Assembly (NCBI GenBank): GCA_026388815.1
Contig: JAPLJA010000094.1
Span: 1-59,592 of the forward strand
Direction of reading: 5' to 3'
From: Pseudomonadota bacterium
GTDB lineage: Bacteria; Desulfobacterota; WTBG01; JAPLJA01
Length of the DNA stretch: 59,592 bases
Each line of letters starts with the position of its first letter. The stretch's first letter is position 1. Made by a program: the position numbers and the translations under genes. This document shows positions 1-7,831 of the stretch, in pieces. The notes below the pieces were generated by a model. It had not been told where the DNA came from. It did no database searches and saw only the letters and a list, made by a program, of their open reading frames with translations.

Positions 1-14
1 GAGGGAGGTAGCCT

Positions 15-1568
15 ATGAGTTTCTTTGACCAATACTTTGAAGACAAGGGAAAAGGAGGGCTCTTTCACGTTGTCTCGGAAGACTTCTCGAAGGTGCTCAA
101 CCCGGAAAAGCACGTGGATGACCAGTTCACCGCAGCCCGAACCAACGTTATCGGAGCCATGATCAGCCATGACCCGGAAACTATTGAGGATGCCGAAAGG
201 GCTGTCAACCAAGTGATAGAATGGTTTGAAGACAAGAAACACGGCGGCTATTTTCTCAAGGCCGATAAGGACTGGAAGATCATTGACCGGAACAAGAGCC
301 TTTCCGAGGCTGAAGCCATATTCGGCTTACTCATGCACATCTATGAAGTTACCAAGAATGACGGGTACCTGCTCAAAGCCCTGGACTACCTGGATCTCAC
401 CTTAGAGCGCGCCTGGGATCAAAAACATGGTGGTTTCTTCTCCCTTTACCGCGAGGACTGGTCAAAAGCAGTTGATACCAAGGACCTCACCACCCAGGCC
501 GGTATGCTCCAGCACCTGGGCGGCGCCTGGAAAGACGGCATTGACTCACCCTATGCTGTCAGGGCTGAGGCGTTCAAGCGCAGAGCCGAGGCGTTTGCCG
601 ATCTGATCCTGGAAAAGGCCGCAGACAAGGTGAACGGAGGCTTTTACACCGCCTTCACCGGAGACTGGAAGCCCCTCGAAAAGGAAAAGGAGATTTCCCA
701 GCTTGCCTCCCTTGCTCTGACCCTGTACTTCCATTACCACAATGTCGGGCCCTCTGTCTGGGGACCCCGTAAAGGGAGCCACGCCTATACCGGTCGTCCC
801 TACCCTGCCGTCTACGCATACCGCGGTCCTGCCCCGAGCACAGACCCCGTCTCCCCCAAGGCGTATCCCTACGGCAAGACGGTGGTGGAGATCGCCGATC
901 TCATCGTAGGAAAGGCCTGGGATGCACAGTACGGGGGTTTTTATACGAAGCTCACCGAACAGCTTGCACCCGCGGATAACAGAAAGATGCTCTCCACCCA
1001 GGTAGCAGCGCTCATGGCCCTCAATGTCGCATACCGCCTCACCGGTTATCAGAGGTTCCGGGAGAAGCTCACCGCGGCCGTCAGGGTGATGGAGGATAAA
1101 TGTTTCGATCAAAACAACGGGGGTGTCTATACCGAATTCGCACGGGAGTGGAATCCCCTGTCACGGGACAAGGTGTGCGGTCCTAACCTGTTAATGAGCA
1201 GCATCATGAGCATGTTTGCGCCGGTGATTGACGGCGTTCCGGTAATGAGAAATACGCTGAAGATATGGGCAGACCCGCCGGTGCAGACGATCAGGAAGGG
1301 CCAGTCGGCTCACGTCACTGTGACCTTGCAGAACCAGGGCTTTGAGGTGGTGAAGGTGCGGGTTGGAGGCTTAAGCGCACCCACCCGCTGGATGGAGCCT
1401 CCGGAAATGCTCACAGACCTCGCGCCCCATCAGGTTACTTCCTACAAGCTCACGATCACGCCTCCTGCCGGCCTCCCTCCCGGCCCGTACTATTTCGAGC
1501 TCACCCTGGCACCGGCAGGTGAAGTGGGCGAATATGTAGCGGTGGGTGGGAAGGTTGTGGTGGAATGA
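15..1568 (+). CDS. AGE-family (alpha/alpha)6-barrel protein with C-terminal Ig-like domain
   Basis: The 517-residue protein carries six regularly spaced Gly-Gly-aromatic motifs (near residues 14, 77, 139, 208, 307 and 369). This is the hallmark of the alpha/alpha barrel of N-acylglucosamine 2-epimerase and related six-hairpin enzymes. Residues 1-405 form the barrel. Residues 415-515 (starting IWADPP, with TVTLQNQG and PPGPYYFELTL) look like a NEW3/CARDB-type beta-sandwich. There is no signal peptide, so it is probably cytoplasmic, which is odd for an appended adhesion-type domain. A GAGGGAGG ribosome site lies directly before the ATG. The gene converges on the rRNA methyltransferase gene. The reaction cannot be assigned: sugar epimerase and isomerase activity are options, and a non-catalytic role is possible. 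Confidence 0.7.
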   Translation: MSFFDQYFEDKGKGGLFHVVSEDFSKVLNPEKHVDDQFTAARTNVIGAMISHDPETIEDAERAVNQVIEWFEDKKHGGYFLKADKDWKIIDRNKSLSEAEAIFGLLMHIYEVTKNDGYLLKALDYLDLTLERAWDQKHGGFFSLYREDWSKAVDTKDLTTQAGMLQHLGGAWKDGIDSPYAVRAEAFKRRAEAFADLILEKAADKVNGGFYTAFTGDWKPLEKEKEISQLASLALTLYFHYHNVGPSVWGPRKGSHAYTGRPYPAVYAYRGPAPSTDPVSPKAYPYGKTVVEIADLIVGKAWDAQYGGFYTKLTEQLAPADNRKMLSTQVAALMALNVAYRLTGYQRFREKLTAAVRVMEDKCFDQNNGGVYTEFAREWNPLSRDKVCGPNLLMSSIMSMFAPVIDGVPVMRNTLKIWADPPVQTIRKGQSAHVTVTLQNQGFEVVKVRVGGLSAPTRWMEPPEMLTDLAPHQVTSYKLTITPPAGLPPGPYYFELTLAPAGEVGEYVAVGGKVVVE

Positions 1569-1684
1569 ACAAGACAGGAAGCAGGGGTAAGAGACCAGGC
1601 TTGACTTTTGACACTTGAATTCAGCAGAGAAAGCGGGCTGGCTGATTTATGCAGCGGAAGCCCGGAAGTGCGGAAGAAAGCACT

Positions 1685-2899
1685 TTATAGCATCTCAGTT
1701 TTTTTATCCTTCCTGCTGCCCTCGTACAACTCATACTCAAGGAGCCTGCATTCTATCCCGCCATTGAAAAACTGCATCTTCCGTTTTGCTCTCAACCCCA
1801 CCTTCTTTGCCAGGTCAAGATTTCCCGTGAAGATATATCCGGTATATCCCCTGCACTTCTGCTTGAAGTAATCGCCGATCCCTTTGTACACACTCTCAAG
1901 CTCCTTGATCTTCCCCATTCTCTCTCCATATTCGGGGTTGAGTATTACGATTCCTCCGCCGTCAGGAACTGCGGTCTCGGAATAATCACAGAGGGCGAAT
2001 TCAATCAGATGCTCCACCCCGGCAGTAGCAGCATTCTTCTTTGCTGCCTCAAGCGCCTCTTTACTGATATCAGTGGCAATAATCCTGCAATCGAGGGCCT
2101 TTTTTGCCTCTCTTTTTGCCTGTGCATGCAGCTCGTTCCACAGCGATTCCTTAAATCCCTTGAGATGCATGAAACCATAATTATTTCGCAAAAGACCCGG
2201 TGCCCTGTTCAGAGCAATGAATGCCGCCTCAATGGCGAGGGTTCCGCTGCCGCACATGGGATTGATGAAATGGCTGCTGCCGTTCCATCCGGATGCCCGG
2301 ATAACGGCAGCCGCAAGGGTCTCCTGCATGGGTGCGGTCATGGGGATCTTTCTGTACCCGCGCCGGGAGAGTGATTCTCCCGAGGTATCAAAATACACGG
2401 AGCACTCCTCGTCCTTCCAGTAGAGGTTTACCACGGCTCTGTCCTTATCCGGACCTGAATCAGGACGCTGCCCGCACTGTGCATTGATCCTGTCCACAAT
2501 GGCATCCTTGCACTTTACATTGGCATAGCGTGAATCCCTGATGCTCGGATTATCCACGCTGGAGGTGACGCAGACATAACCATCCTCGGCTATATACTCC
2601 TCCCATGCTATCTCCGACAACGAGCGATAGAGTTCATCGGCGTCACGCGCAGCAAATTCCTTGAGGAGAAAGAGCACGCGATGTCCCGTGCGGAGCAGGA
2701 GATTAAGCCGGAGGGTATCATCCATAGTCCCCTCAACCGTTATGCCGGCAATGCTTTCAGACAGCACGGGGAATCCGAGCTGAAGGAGCTCTCCCTTTAA
2801 ATAAGGCGCTATCCCCTTTGCACAGGTAATCAGAATCCTGCTTTTCCCCATGCCTTTCTTTGCTTTTCTCAGCTTGTACATCTTTCCGGTTCTTATCAT
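1685..2899 (-). CDS. THUMP-domain class I SAM-dependent RNA methyltransferase, RlmL/YpsC type
   Basis: This 404-residue protein matches the single-unit RlmL/YpsC family that makes N2-methylguanosine in 23S rRNA. A THUMP/ferredoxin-like RNA-binding part covers roughly residues 20-170. The methyltransferase domain follows, with the SAM-binding motif INPMCGSGTLAIEAA and an acidic ATDIS motif. The catalytic loop reads NPEYGER where most relatives have NPPYGER; the codons at about 1932-1952 confirm the glutamate. The start overlaps the stop of ettA as ATGA, so translation is probably coupled. Several in-frame Met codons (M1, M7, M17) leave the exact start open. The family assignment is firm; the methylated base is inferred from the family. 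Confidence 0.85.
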   Translation of the reverse strand: MIRTGKMYKLRKAKKGMGKSRILITCAKGIAPYLKGELLQLGFPVLSESIAGITVEGTMDDTLRLNLLLRTGHRVLFLLKEFAARDADELYRSLSEIAWEEYIAEDGYVCVTSSVDNPSIRDSRYANVKCKDAIVDRINAQCGQRPDSGPDKDRAVVNLYWKDEECSVYFDTSGESLSRRGYRKIPMTAPMQETLAAAVIRASGWNGSSHFINPMCGSGTLAIEAAFIALNRAPGLLRNNYGFMHLKGFKESLWNELHAQAKREAKKALDCRIIATDISKEALEAAKKNAATAGVEHLIEFALCDYSETAVPDGGGIVILNPEYGERMGKIKELESVYKGIGDYFKQKCRGYTGYIFTGNLDLAKKVGLRAKRKMQFFNGGIECRLLEYELYEGSRKDKKTEML

Positions 2900-4578
2900 C
2901 TGGTCAAATGCCGGTATTTGATGCGGTGGGGCTGGTCTGCGGCAGTGCCGAGATGGGCCTTTCTGTCCGCTTCATATTCGGAATAGTTCCCATCGAACCA
3001 GACCACCTTGCTGTCGCCCTCAAAGGCGAGGATATGGGTGGCGATACGATCGAGGAACCACCGGTCGTGGCTGATGACCACGGCACAGCCTGCAAAATTC
3101 TCCAACGCCTCTTCAAGGGCACGTAGGGTGTTCACGTCCAGATCGTTGGTAGGTTCATCAAGGAGCAGGACATTGGCTTCTTCCTTCAGCATCCGGGCCA
3201 GATGGACGCGGTTTCTTTCTCCCCCGGACAGCATGGAAACCTTTTTCTGCTGATCGGTCCCGGAGAAATTGAAGCGCGCCACATAGGCACGTGAGTTGAA
3301 CTGCCGCTTGCCGAGCTGAATGACATCATCCCCTCCGGTGATGACCTCCCAGATGGATTTGTTCGGATCGAGGTCATCGCGGCTCTGGTCAACGTATGCG
3401 AGCTTTACGGTTTCTCCTGTTTTAAAGGTGCCTGAATCAAGCCTTTCCTGGCCGGTGATCATCCGGAAGAGGGTGGTCTTTCCTGCCCCGTTAGGTCCGA
3501 TGATCCCGATGATTCCGCCCGGAGGAAGGGAGAAGGTCATCCCCTCCATAAGAATATTGTCGCCGTATGCCTTGCTCACGTTGTCTGCTTTGATGACGAC
3601 ATTGCCCAGACGAGGTCCGGGCGGAATATAGATTTCCAGGTCTTTTGACCTCTTTTCGCTCTCCTGACTGAGGAGTGCCTCATACGAATTGATGCGCGCC
3701 TTCGCTTTTGCATGGCGTGCCTTGGGAGACATCCGTATCCACTCAAGCTCGCGCTGCAGGGTTTTCTGCCGTTCGCTCTCGGACTTTTCTTCCTGCCGGA
3801 GGCGGTTTTGTTTCTGCTCCAGCCAGGAGGAGTAATTACCCTTCCATGGAATCCCCTGTCCCCGGTCAAGTTCCAGGATCCATCCGGCGACATTATCGAG
3901 GAAATAGCGGTCATGGGTCACGGCGATGATGGTGCCTGGATATCCTTGCAGATGGTGCTCCAGCCAGGCCACGGTCTCGGCATCGAGGTGGTTGGTAGGC
4001 TCGTCCAGGAGCAGGATGTCCGGCTTCTGCAGGAGGAGCCTGCAAAGGGCCACCCGCCGCCTTTCCCCTCCTGAGATGACCTTGACCGGTGTATCTCCCG
4101 GTGGACAGCGCAGGGCATCCATGGCCATCTCCAGACGTGAATCCAAGTCCCATGCATTCAGCGCATCCAGCCTCTCCTGCACGTTTCCCTGACGCTCGAT
4201 AAGCTTGCTCATCTCATCATCCGACATCGGCTCAGCGAATTTTTCATTGATACGGTTATATTCATTAAGGGCATTTACGATCTCCTGCACCCCTTCTTCC
4301 ACAATCTCCCGCACGGTCTTGCTGTTGTCCAGTGCCGGCTCCTGCTCAAGGAAGCCTACGGTGTGGCCGGGAGCAAGAACCGTCTCCCCATTGAACTCGC
4401 TATCCACTCCGGCGAGGATACGGAGCAGGGAGCTTTTCCCCGACCCGTTGAGACCGATGACACCGATCTTTGCTCCATAGAAATAGGAGAGATAGATATC
4501 TTTCAAGACCGGCTTCTTGTCATAATACTTGCTCACCCCGATCATGGAGTAAATGACCTTATTCGGCTCATTGCTCAT
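2896..4578 (-). CDS. ettA: Energy-dependent translational throttle protein EttA (ABC-F ATPase)
   Basis: At 560 residues it has the usual EttA length. There are two ABC ATPase domains without membrane segments. Domain 1 has Walker A GLNGSGKSS (residues 42-50), signature SGGERRR and Walker B LLLDEPTNHLD. Domain 2 has GPNGAGKTT, SGGERNR and LLLDEPTNDLD. A charged linker between them contains the P-site tRNA interaction motif region. EttA binds the ribosomal E site and gates entry into elongation according to the ATP/ADP ratio. It ends inside the start codon of the downstream rRNA methyltransferase gene, giving a translation-related pair. Confidence 0.95.
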   Translation of the reverse strand: MSNEPNKVIYSMIGVSKYYDKKPVLKDIYLSYFYGAKIGVIGLNGSGKSSLLRILAGVDSEFNGETVLAPGHTVGFLEQEPALDNSKTVREIVEEGVQEIVNALNEYNRINEKFAEPMSDDEMSKLIERQGNVQERLDALNAWDLDSRLEMAMDALRCPPGDTPVKVISGGERRRVALCRLLLQKPDILLLDEPTNHLDAETVAWLEHHLQGYPGTIIAVTHDRYFLDNVAGWILELDRGQGIPWKGNYSSWLEQKQNRLRQEEKSESERQKTLQRELEWIRMSPKARHAKAKARINSYEALLSQESEKRSKDLEIYIPPGPRLGNVVIKADNVSKAYGDNILMEGMTFSLPPGGIIGIIGPNGAGKTTLFRMITGQERLDSGTFKTGETVKLAYVDQSRDDLDPNKSIWEVITGGDDVIQLGKRQFNSRAYVARFNFSGTDQQKKVSMLSGGERNRVHLARMLKEEANVLLLDEPTNDLDVNTLRALEEALENFAGCAVVISHDRWFLDRIATHILAFEGDSKVVWFDGNYSEYEADRKAHLGTAADQPHRIKYRHLTR

Positions 4579-4729
4579 CTGATTTCAAATCCTTTCTTTT
4601 ATAGGCTTATGCGACCACGTTATAAATTACCTTCCTGGTGGTCAATAAATCAATAAATTTTTATGTGAAGGTATAATAATATTTGCTGCCCTATGAAACA
4701 ATCTTTTTATTTTTCTGTCTAAGCTGATG

Positions 4730-4758
4730 TTGCCTCCTTTGATAAACCCGGTTATAAT
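4730..4758 (+). promoter_or_regulatory. Sigma70-type promoter for the 32-residue basic protein gene
   Basis: TTGCCT at 4730-4735 and a perfect TATAAT at 4753-4758 are separated by 17 bases. They lie 60 bases before the start codon at 4818, giving a short leader that ends in an AGGAGG ribosome site. No other reading frame starts nearby, so the promoter supports a transcription unit for the tiny gene. Confidence 0.65.
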
Positions 4759-4817
4759 TAACCATTATCCTTAGGGTAACTCATTGTTGTTATGTAAGTC
4801 TGCAGGAGGTAAATCGT

Positions 4818-4916
4818 ATGTCAAAATCACACGATGTTAGAAAAGACAAAAAGAAAGCGCCCCAGAAAACAGCTAAAGAGAAGAGACAGGCAAAGCGAGA
4901 AAAGAAGAACAAATAA
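4818..4916 (+). CDS. Very small basic protein, 32 residues (MSKSHDVRKDKKK... type)
   Basis: The reading frame is MSKSHDVRKDKKKAPQ followed by KTAKEKRQAKREKKNK and a stop. It has a textbook AGGAGG ribosome site 7 bases before the ATG and a consensus promoter upstream. Half of the residues are Lys or Arg, there is no hydrophobic segment, and disorder or nucleic-acid binding is likely. Similar tiny Lys-rich proteins starting with MxKSxDxKK occur in many bacterial genomes as hypothetical proteins, from memory and not checked. Function unknown; a ribosome- or RNA-associated role is a guess from composition. Confidence 0.7.
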   Translation: MSKSHDVRKDKKKAPQKTAKEKRQAKREKKNK

Positions 4917-5034
4917 TTTGCTGTTAGGAGGCTGGAGGTCAGGCCTTTAATCTTGCTGTTTTTTTAGCTTCCTCTCCTTTATGAACGCTCCTCTACCTTC
5001 TCGGCAAGAAACCGTCCTTTTACCCTTCACAATT

Positions 5035-5150
5035 CTTTCACATCAACCGCCTATCCAGACTCCGGTACTGAATGGCCTCGGAGATGTGGGGGGGGGAATA
5101 CCTGCTTCACCCTCCAGGTCTGCGATGGTGATACCACCTTCAGGAAATTG
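5035..5150 (-). pseudogene. Remnant of the yifB/comM 3' end (short copy)
   Basis: On the minus strand this stretch still reads like the last residues of YifB ([12 protein letters not shown]), and the plus-strand string CCTATCCAGACTCCGGTACT is shared with the copy at 6616. It decays after about 110 bases and contains a run of nine or ten G residues that breaks the frame. It is the third and most degraded copy of this gene end in the window. Confidence 0.7.
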
Positions 5151-5202
5151 AGCGCTGCGCCTGTACCTTGAACAATATTCCGCATGCCGAATCGGCGGGC
5201 GT

Positions 5203-5352
5203 GAAGCTCAAATCTGATATTTCAAGACTTGACCCTTTTCCCCCGTTTTGAAGCTCAAATCTGATATTTCAAGACTTGACCCTTTTCCCCCGTTTGACCC
5301 TTTTCCCCCGTTTGACTGACTTTTTAATCACTGACTTTTTAATCTCCCTTTC
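5203..5352. repeat. Tandem repeat cluster, 47-bp unit plus shorter units
   Basis: A unit starting GAAGCTCAAATCTGATATTT is repeated directly (5203-5249 and 5250-5294), followed by a third partial copy of GACCCTTTTCCCCCGTTT at 5295-5312. Two copies of CTGACTTTTTAATC follow. The core (TCAAGACTTGACCCTTTT, or reversed AAAAGGGTCAAGTCTTGA) resembles the GGGTCAGGTCTTGAA element at 6.5 kb, so these belong to one dispersed family. Confidence 0.75.
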
Positions 5353-5372
5353 CGGCATCCCCAGGCATATTA

Positions 5373-6359
5373 CTAAGCACTCAGAATCTTCTGACAGATA
5401 CTTAAACAGTGCACCTTGAGGGGTTCACAGATCAATTTCACATTCTGAGCAGAGAACCCTCCCGTCATCATAATCTCTCTTAGCTCCCCAGGTGTCTTGT
5501 AGATCATGGGCCAGCCAATGCCCTTGGCGATAAAGGGCTTTTCAAGATTAGGGATAACATTACATGTAATTAACCAGCCACCATTTACAAGCATTTCGTG
5601 AATCCTCTTCATCAAGCTAATAGAATCTTCCTTAGGATAGTAATCAAGCAGCCCCACCATCTCAACCACCTCTGGGCAAAAGTGATCTCCACAATACCGG
5701 GATAGCTTTTCCACATCGTCCCTGTGCCACTCCATATTAAAAGCAAAACCATGATCAGCTGCCAGCTTCTGACTGAACCTGAGTGCACCTCTGCTCCGGT
5801 CAATCAATTTGGCCTTTATAGGAATCTGTCCATTCAGTTGAGCAAGGGTCTCAATGATGGCCCTGGAACTCCCACTCCCCAGGCTTAATACGTGGACTAT
5901 TTCTCTCTCTTGTGCGGCATCTTTAATAGCCTTTGTAACTTCCCGGATGGTCAGCTTCAGGCGGTTCCGCAAAGAAATGCCGTTATTTAAGAGGTTCTGC
6001 CAGAACCGCTCCGGTATATTCGTTTCACCCCTCGCTTCACGTGTTTTAAAGGTGTACATGATCTCAAGGGCCTTGTAAGTGGTGGCCCACCGTTGCACCC
6101 TCCATGTGTTTCCATTTTTGCTATCAAAGGCAGTAAAGATGGCTTTAGCTGCTCTCGTTGGTAACTGATTCAAAATAGTTATGAGAGGAATGCGGAGCGC
6201 TTCCAAAACGGGATGACGCACCTCATAATTTAGGCTGTCATCCCTATCTACTACTACCTTAAAATCCCTTTTCATCCTCTCTGACTTCACAAATTCTCCC
6301 CATCCTCTACAATGAAAGAGAACCCAGCTTCTCTCTACAGAGAGAGACTGGATATTCAT
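5373..6359 (-). CDS. Class I SAM-dependent methyltransferase, unknown substrate
   Basis: The 328-residue protein has a Rossmann methyltransferase domain from about residue 150, with motif I VLSLGSGSS, a following acidic position in AKLIDRSRG, and a late motif ending VNGGWLITCNV. The first 140 residues are a helical region with no recognised fold. There is no signal peptide or membrane segment. It is an isolated gene lying between two repeat clusters, typical of cargo in a decayed mobile segment. The substrate cannot be predicted. Confidence 0.7.
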   Translation of the reverse strand: MNIQSLSVERSWVLFHCRGWGEFVKSERMKRDFKVVVDRDDSLNYEVRHPVLEALRIPLITILNQLPTRAAKAIFTAFDSKNGNTWRVQRWATTYKALEIMYTFKTREARGETNIPERFWQNLLNNGISLRNRLKLTIREVTKAIKDAAQEREIVHVLSLGSGSSRAIIETLAQLNGQIPIKAKLIDRSRGALRFSQKLAADHGFAFNMEWHRDDVEKLSRYCGDHFCPEVVEMVGLLDYYPKEDSISLMKRIHEMLVNGGWLITCNVIPNLEKPFIAKGIGWPMIYKTPGELREIMMTGGFSAQNVKLICEPLKVHCLSICQKILSA

Positions 6360-6387
6360 GGAATCATGGAGAAGGGGAAAATGTCAA

Positions 6388-6434
6388 GGCAAAGTAGAAA
6401 TGTCCGGTTTTCGGCAAAGTAGAAATGTCCGGTT
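6388..6434. repeat. Direct repeat GGCAAAGTAGAAATGTCCGG x2
   Basis: A 22-base unit, GGCAAAGTAGAAATGTCCGG plus TT, occurs at 6388-6409 and again at 6413-6434. Such AAAGTAGAAATGTCC arrays resemble the multiple terminal repeats at ends of some DDE-type insertion sequences. No transposase is present, so this would be a solo end. The insertion-sequence link is from memory and not checked. Confidence 0.55.
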
Positions 6435-6535
6435 ATGACGTTGCAACCTCCATGGACTTTTTGCGCTGTCCCCGCATGCTGTAAAAGAATTGCCGATTAC
6501 ATTTGTGCCAGGGATGATCGGGTGAAGGAGCGGAA

Positions 6536-6615
6536 ACTGGGGAAGGGTCAGGTCTTGAATTATAAGATCGCCTTAAGTACTGGGGAAGGGTCAGGTCTTG
6601 AATTATAAGATCGCC
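6536..6615. repeat. Tandem repeat, 43-bp unit (GGGTCAGGTCTTGAA family)
   Basis: ACTGGGGAAGGGTCAGGTCT and the following TGAATTATAAGATCGCC occur at 6536-6572 and at 6579-6615. The second copy abuts the stop end of the truncated yifB copy. Related GGGGTCAG strings occur at about 12849 and, reversed, at about 43195. Confidence 0.75.
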
Positions 6616-7110
6616 CTACATCAGCCTCCTATCCAGACTCCGGTACTGAATGGCCTCTGAGATGTGGGGGGTGAGAATAGCCTCTGACCCTTCCAGGTCA
6701 GCAATGGTCCTTGCTACCTTCAATATCCTGGTATAGGCCCGGGCTGACAATCCCAGCTTATCAATGGCGGTTTCAAGCAGTCTTTTTGATGTATCATCGA
6801 TCTGGCAATACTTCTTCAGGTTTTTGGAGGTCATCTGGGCATTGGAGTGGATCTTCTTTCCCTGGAAGCGCTCCTGCTGAATCTTTCTCGCCTGGTTCAC
6901 CCTTTTCCGTATATCAGCAGACTGCTCTCCCGGGTTCTCACTTGCCATCTCCTGGAACCTGATAGCCGGGACTTCAATCTGGATATCGATCCGGTCAAGC
7001 AGAGGACCGGAAACTTTTGCACGGTACCTCTGGACCTGGGGAAGGGTACAGGTGCACTCCCGGTGACGGTCAGCATAGAATCCGCACGGGCATTCCTGCG
7101 TTGCCATTCT
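6616..7110 (-). pseudogene. Truncated yifB/comM, C-terminal third only
   Basis: The minus strand encodes about 160 residues nearly identical in protein to the C-terminus of the intact YifB at 19466-20995 (from [12 protein letters not shown] to RSLDRRLM). The two differ at many synonymous positions. Upstream of [10 protein letters not shown] the similarity stops abruptly and an unrelated HTH gene begins on the other strand. The AAA+ core with Walker A is missing, so it cannot be active. Silent differences with conserved protein mean both copies were under selection before the truncation. Confidence 0.85.
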
Positions 7111-7115
7111 GCAAG

Positions 7116-7529
7116 GTGACTTTAAAAACCCAAAGGCCCCTTCCATTTTCCTATCCCAAGTCATTGAAAACATTAGCAGATCACCTGAGGAAGAGAAGGC
7201 TTGACCTAAAACTCTTCCAGAAGGAGGTTGCTCAGATAATCGGGGCTGATGAGGTAACTATTTATAACTGGGAGAATAACAACACAACCCCTTTTCTACC
7301 ATTTATCCCAAAGATTATTGCATTCCTCGGTTATAATCCTGCTGATACTATAGTAAAAAAGACCTTAGGAGAAAAGATAAAAAGTTATCGCTGGAGTCTT
7401 GGCCTCACTCAAAAGGAGTTAGCAAAGCGTTTAGGGATTGATCCTACTACCCTGGGAAAGTGGGAGAGGTGTGAGAGTAAGCCTTCAAAGGAACTCTTGG
7501 AGAAACTCAACAACTTTCTGTTGTTATAA
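7116..7529 (+). CDS. Tandem helix-turn-helix (XRE-type) regulator
   Basis: The protein of about 137 residues contains two XRE-like HTH units: HLRKRRLDLKLFQKEVAQII with DEVTIYNWEN, and KIKSYRWSLGLTQKELAKRL with DPTTLGKWE, joined by IPKIIAFLGYNP. This layout is a recognised family of small double-HTH proteins. The start chosen is GTG at 7116 (VTLKTQRPLPF...), because the frame upstream only reads through the reverse of the yifB remnant. There is no clear ribosome site, and the true 5' end may have been lost at the junction. The target is unknown. Confidence 0.65.
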   Translation: MTLKTQRPLPFSYPKSLKTLADHLRKRRLDLKLFQKEVAQIIGADEVTIYNWENNNTTPFLPFIPKIIAFLGYNPADTIVKKTLGEKIKSYRWSLGLTQKELAKRLGIDPTTLGKWERCESKPSKELLEKLNNFLLL

Positions 7530-7831
7530 TTTTCACAGGCTTGAGTAACTATAAAAATTCTTTCCTGTTTACCCATTATAATAATCTGTGATGCACTATA
7601 TGTCTTATACACAGACTTACGACCAACTGACACGACCAACTGACTTACTTGCAAATTTACATTGAACAGATATAATGCTCAAACAAACCGTGCATAACAA
7701 ATAAAGAATATTGGCTGACAAACAGGTATATACTTACAGCACGATAAATTGCATTGCTCTTCCGATATCGGTTAGTGCTGGCGGTGTGAAGAATGGCGAA
7801 TTAATTCTCGATACCCTTTATAGAGCATTGA
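7530..7831. other. Intergenic, A/T-rich, short tandem repeat
   Basis: Nothing coding is visible. The only structure is a short tandem repeat of ACGACCAACTGAC near 7620-7645. The segment precedes the secreted-protein genes and probably contains their promoter, but no convincing -35/-10 pair stands out. Confidence 0.4.

Noticed and set aside
546-1112. 188-residue frame on the minus strand
   Set aside because: Lies inside the AGE-family gene, has no family resemblance and is explained by base composition.
5203-6615. CRISPR array
   Set aside because: The repeats are tandem without spacers of regular length, and no cas genes are present.
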